Assembly: GCA_947359465.1 (NCBI GenBank)
Contig: OX375874.1
Coordinates: forward strand, 99,265,441 to 99,329,440
Source: Metellina segmentata
Taxonomy: Eukaryota; Arthropoda; Arachnida; Araneae; Tetragnathidae
DNA length: 64,000 nt
Reading direction: 5' to 3'
Shown here one piece after another: positions 23,041-33,359 of the stretch. Both the position numbers and the translations under genes were made by a program. Position 1 is the stretch's first letter; every line of letters begins with the position of its first letter. The notes under the pieces are model-generated. The model was not told the origin of the DNA. It worked only from the letters and a program-made list of their open reading frames with translations, and made no database searches.

Positions 23041-24147
23041 ATGTTAACAGCCGATCTTCCTCTGTGGCCGCTTCTAAAATTCAATTTCAACAAAGAAAGT
23101 AAAACTTGTAAAACGGTTCTGAAGTATCTCTCCTACCTTTCAGCAGCAACTTTTCAAGCATCCGTCTTGTACATTTTTACCACTTCCTGCATTGCATTAG
23201 TACGTATTGACATAAAAGTTGCAATTGCTCGCATTTTTATTTCTTTTCTATCATGTGTTCTTTGGTACTCTCTATATTTTCAAGAGAAAAGAATAAGGAA
23301 GTTGATGGAAGTTCAGAATTCTTATTTATTAACTGAGTGCCGATCTATAGTATGTACGGTTTCGGGAATCTGCAATTTGGCATTGCTGTTCATATTACCA
23401 TTTGTATCTGCTACCATTTATACACAATATGCAATTGAAGCTAACTTTCCGCTAGCATATTTTACATATGGGCATTCACTTCAAAACAAAAAAATAGAAG
23501 CAGCATTTTGTTTCATAGGATTCTATGGGTATAACCTAGTTTTCGTAAAATGGCCGTGTACTGCTGTGTGGTCCATGTGTGTCCTATTGCATAGAAGTGG
23601 AAGAACTCTTGAACAGTTCAACAAAGACCTGAAAAGAATTTCTATGGTTATCCATTTACCAGAATCTTCTGAAAAACTAAAAGAATACTTCGTGATTGTG
23701 AAAATGACACGCGTTACGAAAGATTTGATGTCACTTCCCTCTTTGATCTTAGTGACAATGAGTTTTTTAAGTTTATACACAATGTTGGATATGTGTTTGG
23801 CGAAAGAGGTTCCGATGAAGTTGTTTCACCTCATGTATCTGTCAAGCAATACCATGGCAGGTTTAGCCATCATTATTCTAATAAGCTTTTACAGTGGCAG
23901 AATTCCACAGCGTATGACGGAAATAAAAATTACTTCTGGTATGTTAATTCAAAAACACAGATTTGATAAAACTATTTGTCCAGAAAATGTATTTCTGCTC
24001 GAAAGTATCCAAAAGGAAGAATTAATTTACATCACAGCTTGTGACATGATTGTTTTCACTAACGGTTTCTTACTATCGTTTTTTGGTTCTATTCTTACAT
24101 TTGGGCTATTAATATTTAATTTGAATCGTGGTAGCGTGATAATCTAA
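23041..24147 (+). CDS. Gr2: gustatory-receptor-like seven-transmembrane protein
   Basis: 368 codons, single exon, starting MLTADLPLW by homology with the other copies. Same seven membrane segments and TFGLLIFNL end as Gr1. By hand I count about 37 residue differences from Gr1, of which 13 fall in a 38-residue stretch (about residues 110-147, counted from this ATG) covering TM3 and the loop before TM4. In that stretch Gr2 is almost identical to Gr3 (LPFVSATIYTQY, NFPLAYFTYGHSLQNKK), with about 4 base differences in 137, against about 22 from Gr1. Elsewhere Gr2 is clearly closer to Gr1. This looks like gene conversion. Presumed chemosensory channel; ligand unknown. Confidence 0.8.
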   Translation: MLTADLPLWPLLKFNFNKESKTCKTVLKYLSYLSAATFQASVLYIFTTSCIALVRIDIKVAIARIFISFLSCVLWYSLYFQEKRIRKLMEVQNSYLLTECRSIVCTVSGICNLALLFILPFVSATIYTQYAIEANFPLAYFTYGHSLQNKKIEAAFCFIGFYGYNLVFVKWPCTAVWSMCVLLHRSGRTLEQFNKDLKRISMVIHLPESSEKLKEYFVIVKMTRVTKDLMSLPSLILVTMSFLSLYTMLDMCLAKEVPMKLFHLMYLSSNTMAGLAIIILISFYSGRIPQRMTEIKITSGMLIQKHRFDKTICPENVFLLESIQKEELIYITACDMIVFTNGFLLSFFGSILTFGLLIFNLNRGSVII

Positions 24148-24260
24148 GAAATGTTGTTCCTATGTTTATCTTCGTTTTATAGTTAATTCAATATGGTAAC
24201 TTGTCTCAAATTTTGTTAAACAATATGAAACTTAATATCAATATGGAAACTACACATGTG

Positions 24261-24506
24261 TATACTATAGTATTGTATACTATTATATACTATTTATACT
24301 ATTGTATACTATTATAGTATTGTATACTTTAGTATTGTATACTATAGTATTGTATGCTATTATAGTATTGTATACTATTAAAAAATATTTATACTATTGC
24401 ATACTATTATAGTATTGTATACTATAGTATTGTATAGTAGTGTATACTATAGTATTGTATATCAGTGTACACTGTAGTATTGTATACTATAGTATAATAC
24501 TATACA
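24261..24506 (+). repeat. Irregular TATAGTATTGTATAC minisatellite in the Gr2 3' flank
   Basis: About 15-20-base units of TATAGTATTGTATACTAT are repeated with small variations. The same site in the Gr1 flank (about 3508-3530) and Gr3 flank (about 28082-28110) has a single TATACTATAG-like unit, so the array expanded only in this copy after duplication. Confidence 0.9.
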
Positions 24507-25316
24507 TATGTGTATACTATTATTCTCAATGCATATAAATCGAAGAGATCGTTATTGCATTAATATTAAATTGGAATGTATGTTACAAAACGGAAATAAG
24601 CGTCAATATAATTGATATGTAATGAATTTTAAAAACTCAAAAAGGATCGTAAGTTGTCATTCCGCTGAAGCAAAGCATTAACTATTTCATTGATTGCTTT
24701 TTACTACCATTTATGGGATAAATATTTTTATATTTTCTTGAATAATTGTATATTAAAGAAAACGCAAGTGTTAATTGTCAATAAAAATGTGCTTTTAAGT
24801 TTACGCCTTGAGATTTTCCATTTAAATTTTCACTGATGAAATGAACGTTTAAAATTTATATAACTAAAGATGATTTATTAAATATTTAAAATCAGCTTTT
24901 GTTAGGTAATAGACAGTTCCAAAAAGGTTGAATATTACTTTGACATCGAGATTATATACTAGTTTTACAGTTTCTTTCCTGTTTCTGCAGTTCATTAGTA
25001 TTGTCCAAGTTCTTTCATTAGGATTGTCCAAGTTCAGCATGAATTAAAATTGACAATGATTGACTTAATCACGTTAGTTTGTCTTTCACCTCCCCGGATT
25101 TTATATCTGTATGTTTCACAAGAATACCATAATTTGGTAATTTTGGAGAAGATGAAATGCATATTGGGACAATGTAATTATTTGGATTGTTTTACCAGTG
25201 CTGTCGAAAAGAAATTATTTTTATCACAGGCATTTTTTCTATCTGCTCAGGAAAGTTAATTTTAATTGTTAGAAAGGATGAAAATTGGTCATTTTTCAAG
25301 ATAGAATCGATGTTAA

Positions 25317-26065
25317 CCTTTAGCTGCTGTCATGGGTCTCACAGACCCCGAGTCATTTTTGAAAAGTCATTTCCTCCCCTTAAAATGAATATTGGTCCCT
25401 GTCCTTTTCAGTACCTTCCTACTACGTCCAACAGAAGACACATTCCAAGACTGGTTTGGCTGTCCCAACTATTTCGTGTTTTACACTATTTGAATTTCCC
25501 GCGAGGTCTCTTAGACCCCTTCACTGAATTTGCGTTACCCCGTTCTTGTTAAATGAAATCGTCTGAGTAGGGAATTTCGGAAGAAATCCTAAAATGGCAA
25601 CAAAGTTTACTAAAAGAATGACCAATGTATCTTATGCAAAGAGAAATTTAAAATATTGTTGATAATTGGTTGTAAAATAGAGTTGTGGGACAGTGAAATT
25701 TCGGATAATATTATTGAAAGCGAACACGAAACGGATTCGGAAATTCTTGCAGATGATGAGGATGAAGTTGATACACCAAAACGCAACACAGTTTTACAGT
25801 TTCCAGGATTGAAACGTCCTGCTAAATTAGGTCCGAAACCTGAGCCTGAAGAGACATGGAATCTACTTAAACTTATATAGTAATATATAATGTATTTCAT
25901 GTTAAGAATTGAATTATCAAAATCTAAAATGTATAAATAATAATTATTTAAAGAATCTTTCATTAATAGATTATATTAATCAACTTTATACGCACTTTAG
26001 TGAGCGAGGTCTGAGAGACCCCTCCACACTAGTTACGAGACGGTTTGTGCCACAGCAGTTAAAGG
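25317..26065 (+). mobile_element. PiggyBac-like element A, internally deleted
   Basis: Flanked by TTAA at 25313-25316 and 26066-26069, the piggyBac target. The ends are inverted repeats CCTTTAGCTGCTGT (left) and CCTTTAACTGCTGT (right, reverse complement). Inside are three copies of a palindrome GGTCT-NNN-AGACC: 25334-25348, 25505-25517 and 26008-26020. They begin 17 bases from the left end and finish 45 bases from the right end. A short acidic reading frame is all that remains of the transposase. Insertion is in the Gr2-Gr3 spacer. Confidence 0.85.
25656..25880 (+). pseudogene. PiggyBac transposase N-terminal remnant
   Basis: The frame is rich in Asp and Glu (SEISDNIIESEHETDSE, ADDEDEVD), like the acidic N-terminal region of piggyBac transposases. 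It stops after 74 codons and no DDD catalytic domain or C-terminal Cys-rich domain follows before the right end. The assignment rests on composition and on the TTAA-flanked ends. Confidence 0.55.
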
Positions 26066-26672
26066 TTAAGGAAAATATCACAAAACTTGAAATTTTAAGT
26101 TTTTAAAAATTCCTAGGTTAAAGTGTTTAAAAGTGTTTCTATAACCTGTATAAAAAATAAAAATTAATACACATCAAAGATTCTGAGAAAATATGCCTTG
26201 AAATTTTACCATTTTAACATATAGATAGACATAGAGTATAGACATTACTGAGATCGAACTGCACCGTTCCTCTAAATTGAAACGCAGTGGCGAAAGACCG
26301 TCCCAGTCATTTGAACGATATAAATTATGGGTGTCTTACAACAATATCAATATTTTAAAACGACGAAAATTGTAGAAAGTATAGAGCACTCATTATAAAA
26401 CTTTGCAGTTAAAAATTTTCAAGTTAAGTAAAATATTTCATTTTATTTGGATTCTAAGTTCTACTAAAACATTATTACTGGTGTCAAAAATAACAATAAT
26501 ATACTAAGTGACATCTCATATTAATAAATTCATATGAAAGTTATTGATTTTAAGCATTTACGCGATGGACTAAAAAAGTGCATTCTTATTTGGAAAATAG
26601 TTATTGACGTCAAATGTAAAATGAATAACTTTAATTGTATTCGTACAGAATGGAGAATTCAATTTGCTCTAT

Positions 26673-26690
26673 TGCATGTTTTATTCTTCC
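26673..26690 (+). promoter_or_regulatory. Conserved upstream box of Gr3
   Basis: TGCATGTTTTATTCTTCC, 195 bases before the ATG at 26868. It is intact here although the surrounding flank has diverged from units 1 and 2. Confidence 0.4.
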
Positions 26691-26867
26691 CTTTCTGATT
26701 AAGTTGAGATTATTGCTATCAATATGCAAGTAGATATTTATTCCATTAATACTAAGTACTTTCGATGGTTTTTGAATTCGTCATAGTAACAAAACAATTG
26801 TTTATTGATTTGTCCGAAGCACAGATTACTTGTAACTGAAAAACCTATGAAGAATGAAGTTACAATC

Positions 26868-27974
26868 ATGATAACAGCAGATCTCCCATTGTGGCCGATT
26901 CTAAAATTCAATGCTAACAACGAAAGTAAAACTTGTAAACCTGTTCTTAAGTATCTCTCCTACCTTTCAGCAGCAATTTTACAAGCATCAGGCTTTTACC
27001 TTTTTACAACTACTTGCAATGTATTAGTGAGTAAAGACATTAAAATTGCACTGGCTCGCATATCTATTGTTTTTCTATCGTGCGGTCTTTGGTACTCTCT
27101 ATATTTTCAAGAGAAAAGAATAAGAAAATTGATGAAAGTTCAGAATTCTTATTTATTAACTGAGTGCCGGTCTAGGGTATGCAAGCTTTCTGAAATCTGC
27201 AATTTGGCATTGCTGTTCCTATTGCCATTTGTATCTGCTACCATTTATACACAATATGTAATGGAAGCTAACTTTCCGCTAGCATATTTTACATATGGGC
27301 ATTCACTTCAAAACAAAAAAATAGAAGCAGCATTGAGTTTTATAGGTTTCTATGGGTATACCCTAGTATTCGTAAAATGGCCATGTATTGCTTTATGGTC
27401 CATGTGTGTCCTATTGCATAGAAGTGGAAGAATGCTGGATCAGTTTAACAAAGATCTGAAAAGGATTTCTTGGGTTATGCATTTACCAGAAACATCTGAG
27501 AAGCTAAATGAATACTTCAGGATTGTGAGCCTGACACGTGTTACAAAAGATCTGATGTCAATTCCTTCTTTGATCTTGGTGACAATGAGTTTCTTAGGTT
27601 TGTATACAATGTTGGCAAGGTGTTTGGCGAAAGAGATACCGATCAAGTTGTATCACCTTATGCAGCTGACAAGCAATACCATGACTGGTTTAGCTATCAT
27701 TATTTTCATAACCTTTTACAGTGCCAGAATACCACAGCGTATGACGGAAATAAAAATAACCTGCAGCACGTTGATTCAAAAACACAGATTCAATAAAACT
27801 ATTGGTCCAGAAAAAATATTCCTGCTCGAAAGTATCCAAAAGGAAGAATTAATTTATATCACAGCTTTTGACATGATTGTTTTTACTAAAGGATTCTTAC
27901 TTTCTTTTTTTGGATCCCTTCTTACATTCGGACTATTAATATTCAATTTGAATCGTGGAAGCGTGGTGATCTAA
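26868..27974 (+). CDS. Gr3: gustatory-receptor-like seven-transmembrane protein
   Basis: 368 codons from the homologous MITADLPLW start; an in-frame ATG at 26847 would add seven residues. Single exon with seven hydrophobic segments, FLSCGLWYSLYFQEKR after TM2, GFYGYTLVFVKWPC in TM4, RIPQRMTEIKIT, and the TFGLLIFNL end. It is roughly 85% identical to Gr2 at the base level in the N-terminal third but about 97% in the TM3-TM4 loop tract (27198-27334), the counterpart of the tract noted in Gr2. Probably a chemosensory ion channel subunit at the plasma membrane. No stop or frameshift is seen. Confidence 0.8.
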   Translation: MITADLPLWPILKFNANNESKTCKPVLKYLSYLSAAILQASGFYLFTTTCNVLVSKDIKIALARISIVFLSCGLWYSLYFQEKRIRKLMKVQNSYLLTECRSRVCKLSEICNLALLFLLPFVSATIYTQYVMEANFPLAYFTYGHSLQNKKIEAALSFIGFYGYTLVFVKWPCIALWSMCVLLHRSGRMLDQFNKDLKRISWVMHLPETSEKLNEYFRIVSLTRVTKDLMSIPSLILVTMSFLGLYTMLARCLAKEIPIKLYHLMQLTSNTMTGLAIIIFITFYSARIPQRMTEIKITCSTLIQKHRFNKTIGPEKIFLLESIQKEELIYITAFDMIVFTKGFLLSFFGSLLTFGLLIFNLNRGSVVI

Positions 27975-29117
27975 GAAATGTTGTGTCTGTGTTTATCTTT
28001 GTTTTATAGTAAATTTCAAAATGCAACCTGTCCCAAAGCTTTGTTAAGCAACATGAAACTTTATGTCAATATGAAAACTACACATGTGTATACCATAGTG
28101 TTATTCTCAATACCTTCTATGTATAAATCTATGATATCGTTATTGCATTTAGATTAAATTGGAATTTATGTGACCAAACAATAAAAAAACCTTCAAAATA
28201 ATGTCTAAAAATTTTTAAATTTTTTTAAAAGGATCGTAAGTCGTCATTTTGCTGGAGTAAAAAAAAACATTATAATGATTGACTTTTACTACCAGTTTTG
28301 TTATAAATATGTTCATGTTTCCTTGAAAATTTGTATACAAAAGAAAACTGAAGTTTTAATCATCAATAAATATGTGATTTTAAGTTTAACACTTGAGATT
28401 TTAAATTTAAATTTTCACTCATGAAATGATTTTTTTTTATTTATATAACCAAAGATGGTTTATTAAATATTTAAAACGAGCTTTTGTTAAAATTATAGAC
28501 AATTCCAAAAAGGTTGAATATTACTTTGACATTGATATTTCCAATGCGAGCTTTATAATTTCCTTTCTGTTCCTACAGTTCTCTGCTTCTATTAGGATTG
28601 TCCAAGTTCAGCATGAAATAAAAATAGCAAATGACACGATGCAGCGACAATAAACAGATGTCTGTGTTATCGGTTATTATTGTACCTGTAGTTCCTTTGA
28701 TCCTACCTTTAGTACAATGATAATTTTTCTTTAACGTTGCAATGCTTTTTAAAACAAAACTTTGCATATTCAGTTCAATCTATTTTTCAAAAATAGAACA
28801 CACACACACTTGGAAATATACTTTTATAAGTAGATTATTTAAGATTGTTGACTTCTCTGAAGTGAAAATGAAGGATAGTTACGTATTTGTTCGTTATTAT
28901 AAAAAGTTCCACTGATTTGCACTAACTTTGTTGTTTGAATTACTTTTACATAGATCTCATTAAATAAATAATTTATATTAAGCAAAATTCATTCAGATTC
29001 ATAACTCATCAAAATTTTAATATCAATTGAAAAGCAGAGAAAATACTTCTGAAACTATTGCTCATAAATGACATTTGAATCTTCAATTGACTGTCGCATA
29101 TTTTAACAGTTATGTAT

Positions 29118-29950
29118 TCTCAAGAAAGATTTGCATCTTCAGGCTTACAAAGTTCAATTGACTCAAGAACTGAAGCCTACCGACCACGCACAGCAAATAG
29201 AGTTCGTTGAATGGATTATGGAACAACAAGTGGATGCTGATTTTTCGAGCAAAATCATCTTCAGTGATGAGGCTCAATTTCACCTTGATGGCTTGGTTAA
29301 TGCACAAAATTGTCGTATTTGAGGTTCAGAAAATCCACGAATGAATGTTAAGAAACAAATGAATCCACAACGCGTCACTTTTTGGTGCATATTTTGACCT
29401 GGAGGCATCATCGGTCCATTCTTCTTCGAAAATGCGACTGGTCAGGCAATAACAGTTAATGGTGCTTGCTATCGCGACATGATAATCCAATTTTTTGTGC
29501 ATAAATTGCAAAATATGGCTGTAGACAACAAGTGGTTTCAACAAGACAGTGCCACACGGTATACAGCCCGAGAAACAATTCAATTACTGCATAAGTCATT
29601 TCCTGGTGGTGTGATGATGATCAGAATTGGCCTCTAAGATCATGCAATTTAACACTTAAGATTTTTTTCTTTGCGGTTTTTGGAAGTCTAAGGCTTATGT
29701 CAACAAGCCCATACCCACCCATGCCTTGAAGGAAGAAATTGAGCCACAGTTATACAAAACGGTCATGGAAAGTTTCAACAAAAGAGTACGTATGTGCCAG
29801 CAAAGCCTTGAAGGCCATTTACCCGATATGCTTTTCCATACATAACCCTATACTGTATACTTTATGAATCAATAAGCAATAAACAATTTTTAATTATAAA
29901 CCTGTGTTTTCTATCAAAATTACTTCTTGCGTGAATTTTGGGACACCTTT
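29118..29950 (+). mobile_element. 5'-truncated mariner-like element
   Basis: The right end, GTGAATTTTGGGACACCTTT, is followed by TA (29951-29952) and looks like a mariner terminal repeat. No matching left end exists; the left side joins the Gr3 flank at about 29118. The coding remnant is on the + strand. Confidence 0.75.
29125..29830 (+). pseudogene. Mariner-type transposase remnant
   Basis: The core of a DDE transposase is readable: IIFSDEAQFHLDGLVNAQN (first Asp), then after a TGA stop NPQRVTFWCIF, GGIIGPFFFENATGQAI and WFQQDSATRYTARETIQLL (second Asp). Further stops and shifts follow in the C-terminal part. The N-terminal DNA-binding domains are missing. It belongs to the same broad group as the remnant at 55250-56440, but is not the same copy type as the intact element at 9863. 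Confidence 0.85.
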
Positions 29951-29955
29951 TAGTT

Positions 29956-30303
29956 CTGCAATATTGTAGAAACAAGTTACGAAAGTTAATCGAATTGAAG
30001 AATCGATTCACTTTCCACGAGTTTAAAATCTACCGACCTACCTGCGGTCTAAAATAGAAACGTCCACGAATATGCGCTGGCTCTCATCCCATTCGGAGCC
30101 ACACTATAAAGGAACAGATCACCATACCAAGTAAATAAATAAAAATAGTTACAGTACTGTAATACTGTAGAAACAAGTTACGCAAGTTAATCAAATTGAA
30201 GAATCGATTATATTTTCACTAGTTTAATATCTACCGTCGTACTTGCGGTTCAAAATAGAATCGTCCACGAACATGCATTGTCTCTGATCCCATTCGGAGC
30301 CAC
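29956..30303 (+). repeat. Two-copy direct repeat, 201-bp period
   Basis: The copies are 29956-30102 and 30157-30303 (147 bp each, about 85-90% alike), both running from GTAGAAACAAGTTACG to CCCATTCGGAGCCAC. They are separated by 54 bp. Non-coding; origin unknown. Confidence 0.85.
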
Positions 30304-30787
30304 TTCAGGAGAGACACTATTGTTTGGTCAGTATATCGCCCATCAACTGCCATGATCCCATTTTCCAGAGGTACGGGACACCCGCACGTCAATCACGAGG
30401 GTGATATAATCCCAAGATCTGAAATCAACAGTGTCGAAAAGATTCTCAAGGGGATCCCTCTTCTCTTAAAAGGCAATCACAATGACGGAGAAAGAATGGC
30501 AAAAACCAGAAGGGTAAAAATAGAGGGGAGAACTGATCACTCAGGAACCTTGTGGTTATGACCCTCTTCAAAAACCTAAAGAAGATAAGACCCCGCAAGC
30601 TTTAAAATGAACATGGTACTGCCATTGATTGTTGAGTACAGCTTTCAATAAAGTCAAGCATCGTAAACAATATTGCAACATAATACGATACGTATTACTA
30701 CCAATACTTTAGTAAATTATATTAAGTACTCAAAATTATGTGCAAAACTAAAAAGTGAAGACATACAGACTAACGAAGTGAACTTAA
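30304..30787. other. GC-richer stretch, possible LTR fragment
   Basis: A stretch from TGTTTGGTCAGT (about 30321) to a TCAATAAAGTCAAGC string (about 30647) has an LTR-like look, with an AATAAA signal, but I find no target duplication or second copy. The 69-codon frame at 30352-30561 has no recognised motif. Confidence 0.3.
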
Positions 30788-32442
30788 CCCGACAAGGCCT
30801 GAATCAATAATAATTTTTTTTCCAATATCAATTTATTTCTAGTATATTGTTGATAGGGTGCTATTTATGTAGGAAAAGCCTTTTTTTGTTGTAAAATTTC
30901 AATAATATTGTGTGTGTGGCAAAAATGCATGGTACCATGTGGTACCGCTAGGCTTTTGAGGGAGCAAATTGTAAGTAATGCAGTTTCTTATTGATATTGA
31001 CGCAAGCGGTTTAAATATATTTGTACCAGTTTATGATTTGAAATTAATACAAAAATACAAATGTATGGCATAGAAGAACACATTTTGATAAATATATAAT
31101 AGTAAAAAAAATATCCTAAGAGAAGAAGAGAAAATTTTTACTATCCAGAAAGCACAAGACAAATGGTAATACTAATAATATTGCCAATAATACTGGCATT
31201 TTTTTTTTGTGAAATACAATCAATAACTTTATTACATGGTCTATTTGCAATGTTATTTTGATTTGAAGTCTAAAAAAAATACAAAGCCCTACGTCACATT
31301 TTACGCACATAGTGTGAGCTCGACTAGTGTAGTTTATAGCAGCACATCTAGAACCCAACTTCTTTTGAATTTATTTGTACCAGTCTTCTTGATTCTTTTT
31401 GCTATTTTTTTTTCGTTAGCAAAGTTTGTAAGACCCTCTCTCTTATGAATCAAAATCTAAATAATCTTTTTCTGTGTTTTTTTACGTGACGTTTCTACAT
31501 TTACACGTAACTGACGATCAGATAAATTATCTGTAAGTTCTCCTCCATCTTCTTCTGCCGAGTCTTCATCTGTGATACTACTGCAACATCAGGAGGTTTA
31601 ATATAGACATATTCTAAGTCCGACTATGAATTTAATTCATCAAATAGCAGAAGACCTTCTTCTAGTGTTAAATATTTCTGAAAAATGAAACTGAATTTCA
31701 GAATAATAAAATATACACGTTTTAAATAAGCACATAAAAACTGCCATAAGAAATAATATGTTCAAAAATATAGTCAAAAAGACATTTTAATGCCATAAAT
31801 GCATTTTAACCTACAACTTCCTCCCCATTTTATACTTTTGATTTTGTTATTTTTATAAAATAAGCAATAGAAAAAATATGTTTTTTTTTTATGCAAAATT
31901 TTCGTATAATTATTTTATACAAATTTATTTTTTAACTATTCTGTTATATATAATAAAAAAATTAATTATACATTTAAAAAACATTTTTGTATTTTCTAGA
32001 GCAAAAATCAATAAAGATCTAAGAAGTAAGGAAAAGATAGTGTGAAAGCCTAGTGGTACCATACGGTACCAGTAACATTCCAATACAAAAAAGATGTACA
32101 TAATATTATTATATTTTTTGAAACACTGTGCACGCAATATCTAGACATAAAGGATAAATATTGTATCAAACTTTCATTTCTATATGTATCAGTAAAGAGA
32201 TAACGGCTGTACTTACTTTTTCGATGCGTCATTTTGTCATCGCCCAAAAATGTTCGTGTTTCTTCCGTTCAAAGTAAAAATCTGACGTATTGTTCACTAA
32301 AATTATTACCTAGGCAGGATTTTTCACTCTCTTGTGTGGTGCCATCTACTAACAAACAAAATATTTACATTATAACGTAGAAAATTGTAATATTTTAAAC
32401 CTTTATTTCTGGTACCATATGGTACCGCTAGGCTTTCCCGGG
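30788..32442 (-). mobile_element. PiggyBac-like element B, internally deleted
   Basis: Starts after TTAA (30784-30787) with CCCGACAAGGCCTG and ends CAGGCTTTCCCGGG-like at 32442 before ATAA, a one-base variant of the target. The ends match at about 10 of 15 positions. Three copies of the palindrome GGTACC-ATNN-GGTACC lie at 30931-30946, 32055-32070 and 32411-32426, each joined to a GCTAGGC tail (inverted in the middle copy). The outermost copy is 16 bases from the right end, which is the transposase 5' end. Both transposase termini are recognisable on the minus strand, but the catalytic middle is gone. Confidence 0.8.
31240..31700 (-). pseudogene. PiggyBac transposase remnant: N- and C-terminal parts only
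   Basis: Around 31500-31690 the minus strand reads LTLEEGLLLFDELNS, YVYIKPPDVAVV and, after a shift, TDEDSAEEDGGELTDNLSD, the acidic N-terminal region typical of piggyBac transposases. At about 31240-31340 it reads RAHTMCVKCDVGLCI, the C-terminal Cys-rich domain that binds subterminal DNA. The DDD core between them is deleted. Frame breaks occur in both parts. Confidence 0.82.
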
Positions 32443-32727
32443 ATAAGGTGCGAATTAGCTGTGAATACTCACACTATTCAATATTTTATGAAAATATATC
32501 CAGCCGTACTTTAGACACGCACACAAATACAAATATGAAACATGAAAACCATTCATTTTGCAATAGATGGAAAATAGCAAATATATAAATTGTAATGGGA
32601 CATAATTATTCGGTACTAACAAGCATTCTATTTTTATTTATGAAGATAATGTAAAGCAAAATTGAAATTTAGAAATGTGCTTAGAAAATGCAAATTAGAT
32701 GCTGTGAAAACATTTCTCAGCTAAGTA

Positions 32728-32795
32728 AAAACATAACCCAGTTGGTAGAGACGCGTATTAACAATCAAAGTGTTTTTAGCTCAAATTTTGATCCA
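32728..32795 (+). mobile_element. Possible SINE head (tRNA-like fragment)
   Basis: TAACCCAGTTGGTAGAG looks like a tRNA A-box region, and GCTCAAATTTTGATCC about 45 bases later could be a decayed B-box. No body of the SINE family follows. Weak call; it abuts the inverted Gr fragment. Confidence 0.3.
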
Positions 32796-33352
32796 ATTAA
32801 AGACTATTATATTCACAATGGTGAGATATTCGTTCAGCTTTTCAGCCATTTCTGGTATATGGAAGCTAAGAGGCTTCGGTTCTTTGTTGAAATGATCGAG
32901 AATTCTTCCACATGGAATAGGATACAGATCGACCATAAGGCGATGCAAGGTTACTTCACACACAAGTATACTTAGAAAAACCCTTAGAATCTTATTGAAC
33001 AAAATAGAGCTTCTAATTTTCATCTTGAAGTTTACACTCAAACGTATAAAATGCCTTATGATTGTTCGTTTCAGAAGACAATTTTGATTAAATGGCGGCT
33101 GACCCGAAATAGGAAATGGACAGCAAAGCCAAAAGACACATGTCGGAAAATCGGTAGATTTTATACTACTTGATAAATGATCAATTTGCAACTTCTGCAT
33201 TCTTTTCTGTTGAAAATAGATCAAGTGCCTAAGAACGCACGATAAAAAAACAACAAAAAATGCGAGCAAGAATCGTGTTAATCTCCATACTCAGAATCTA
33301 ATACAATTGACTACAAAAAATGTACAAGCTAAATATTTATAGTGTTGCTGAA
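32781..33352 (-). pseudogene. Inverted gustatory-receptor-like fragment
   Basis: On the minus strand, from about 33352, decayed TM1 (AATL-stop-IFSLYIF) is followed by SMEINTILARIF and then an open stretch with FLSCVLRHLIYFQQKRMQKL (TM2 and the block after it). The TM3-TM4 region is scrambled by shifts. Then GRILDHFNKEPKPL and EMAEKLNEYLTIVNI match the segment before TM5, after which homology ends at about 32808. At least two frame breaks; the C-terminal third is missing. It is the only Gr copy in the window on the minus strand, so an inversion or a separate rearrangement moved it. Confidence 0.85.
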
Positions 33353-33359
33353 AAGTAGG

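Larger units (their letters stand above)
22064..25300 (+). repeat. Gr tandem repeat unit 2 (flanks plus Gr2)
   Basis: Collinear with unit 1 from about 1252 to 4080. After about 25050 it jumps to sequence that matches 500-840 in unit 1, so part of the spacer between Gr2 and Gr3 has been deleted. The left edge abuts the BEL/Pao remnant. Confidence 0.8.
26070..29117 (+). repeat. Gr tandem repeat unit 3 (flanks plus Gr3)
   Basis: Collinear with units 1 and 2 but more diverged. The 3' flank (27975-29117) carries the same blocks as 3403-4570, up to the mariner remnant that starts at about 29118. Confidence 0.75.

Noticed and set aside
25187..25552. 121-codon frame across the left end of piggyBac-like element A
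   Set aside because: It runs from Gr flank through the transposon end and carries no family motif.
32728..32795. Functional tRNA gene
   Set aside because: The A-box and B-box are too decayed and no cloverleaf can be folded by eye.
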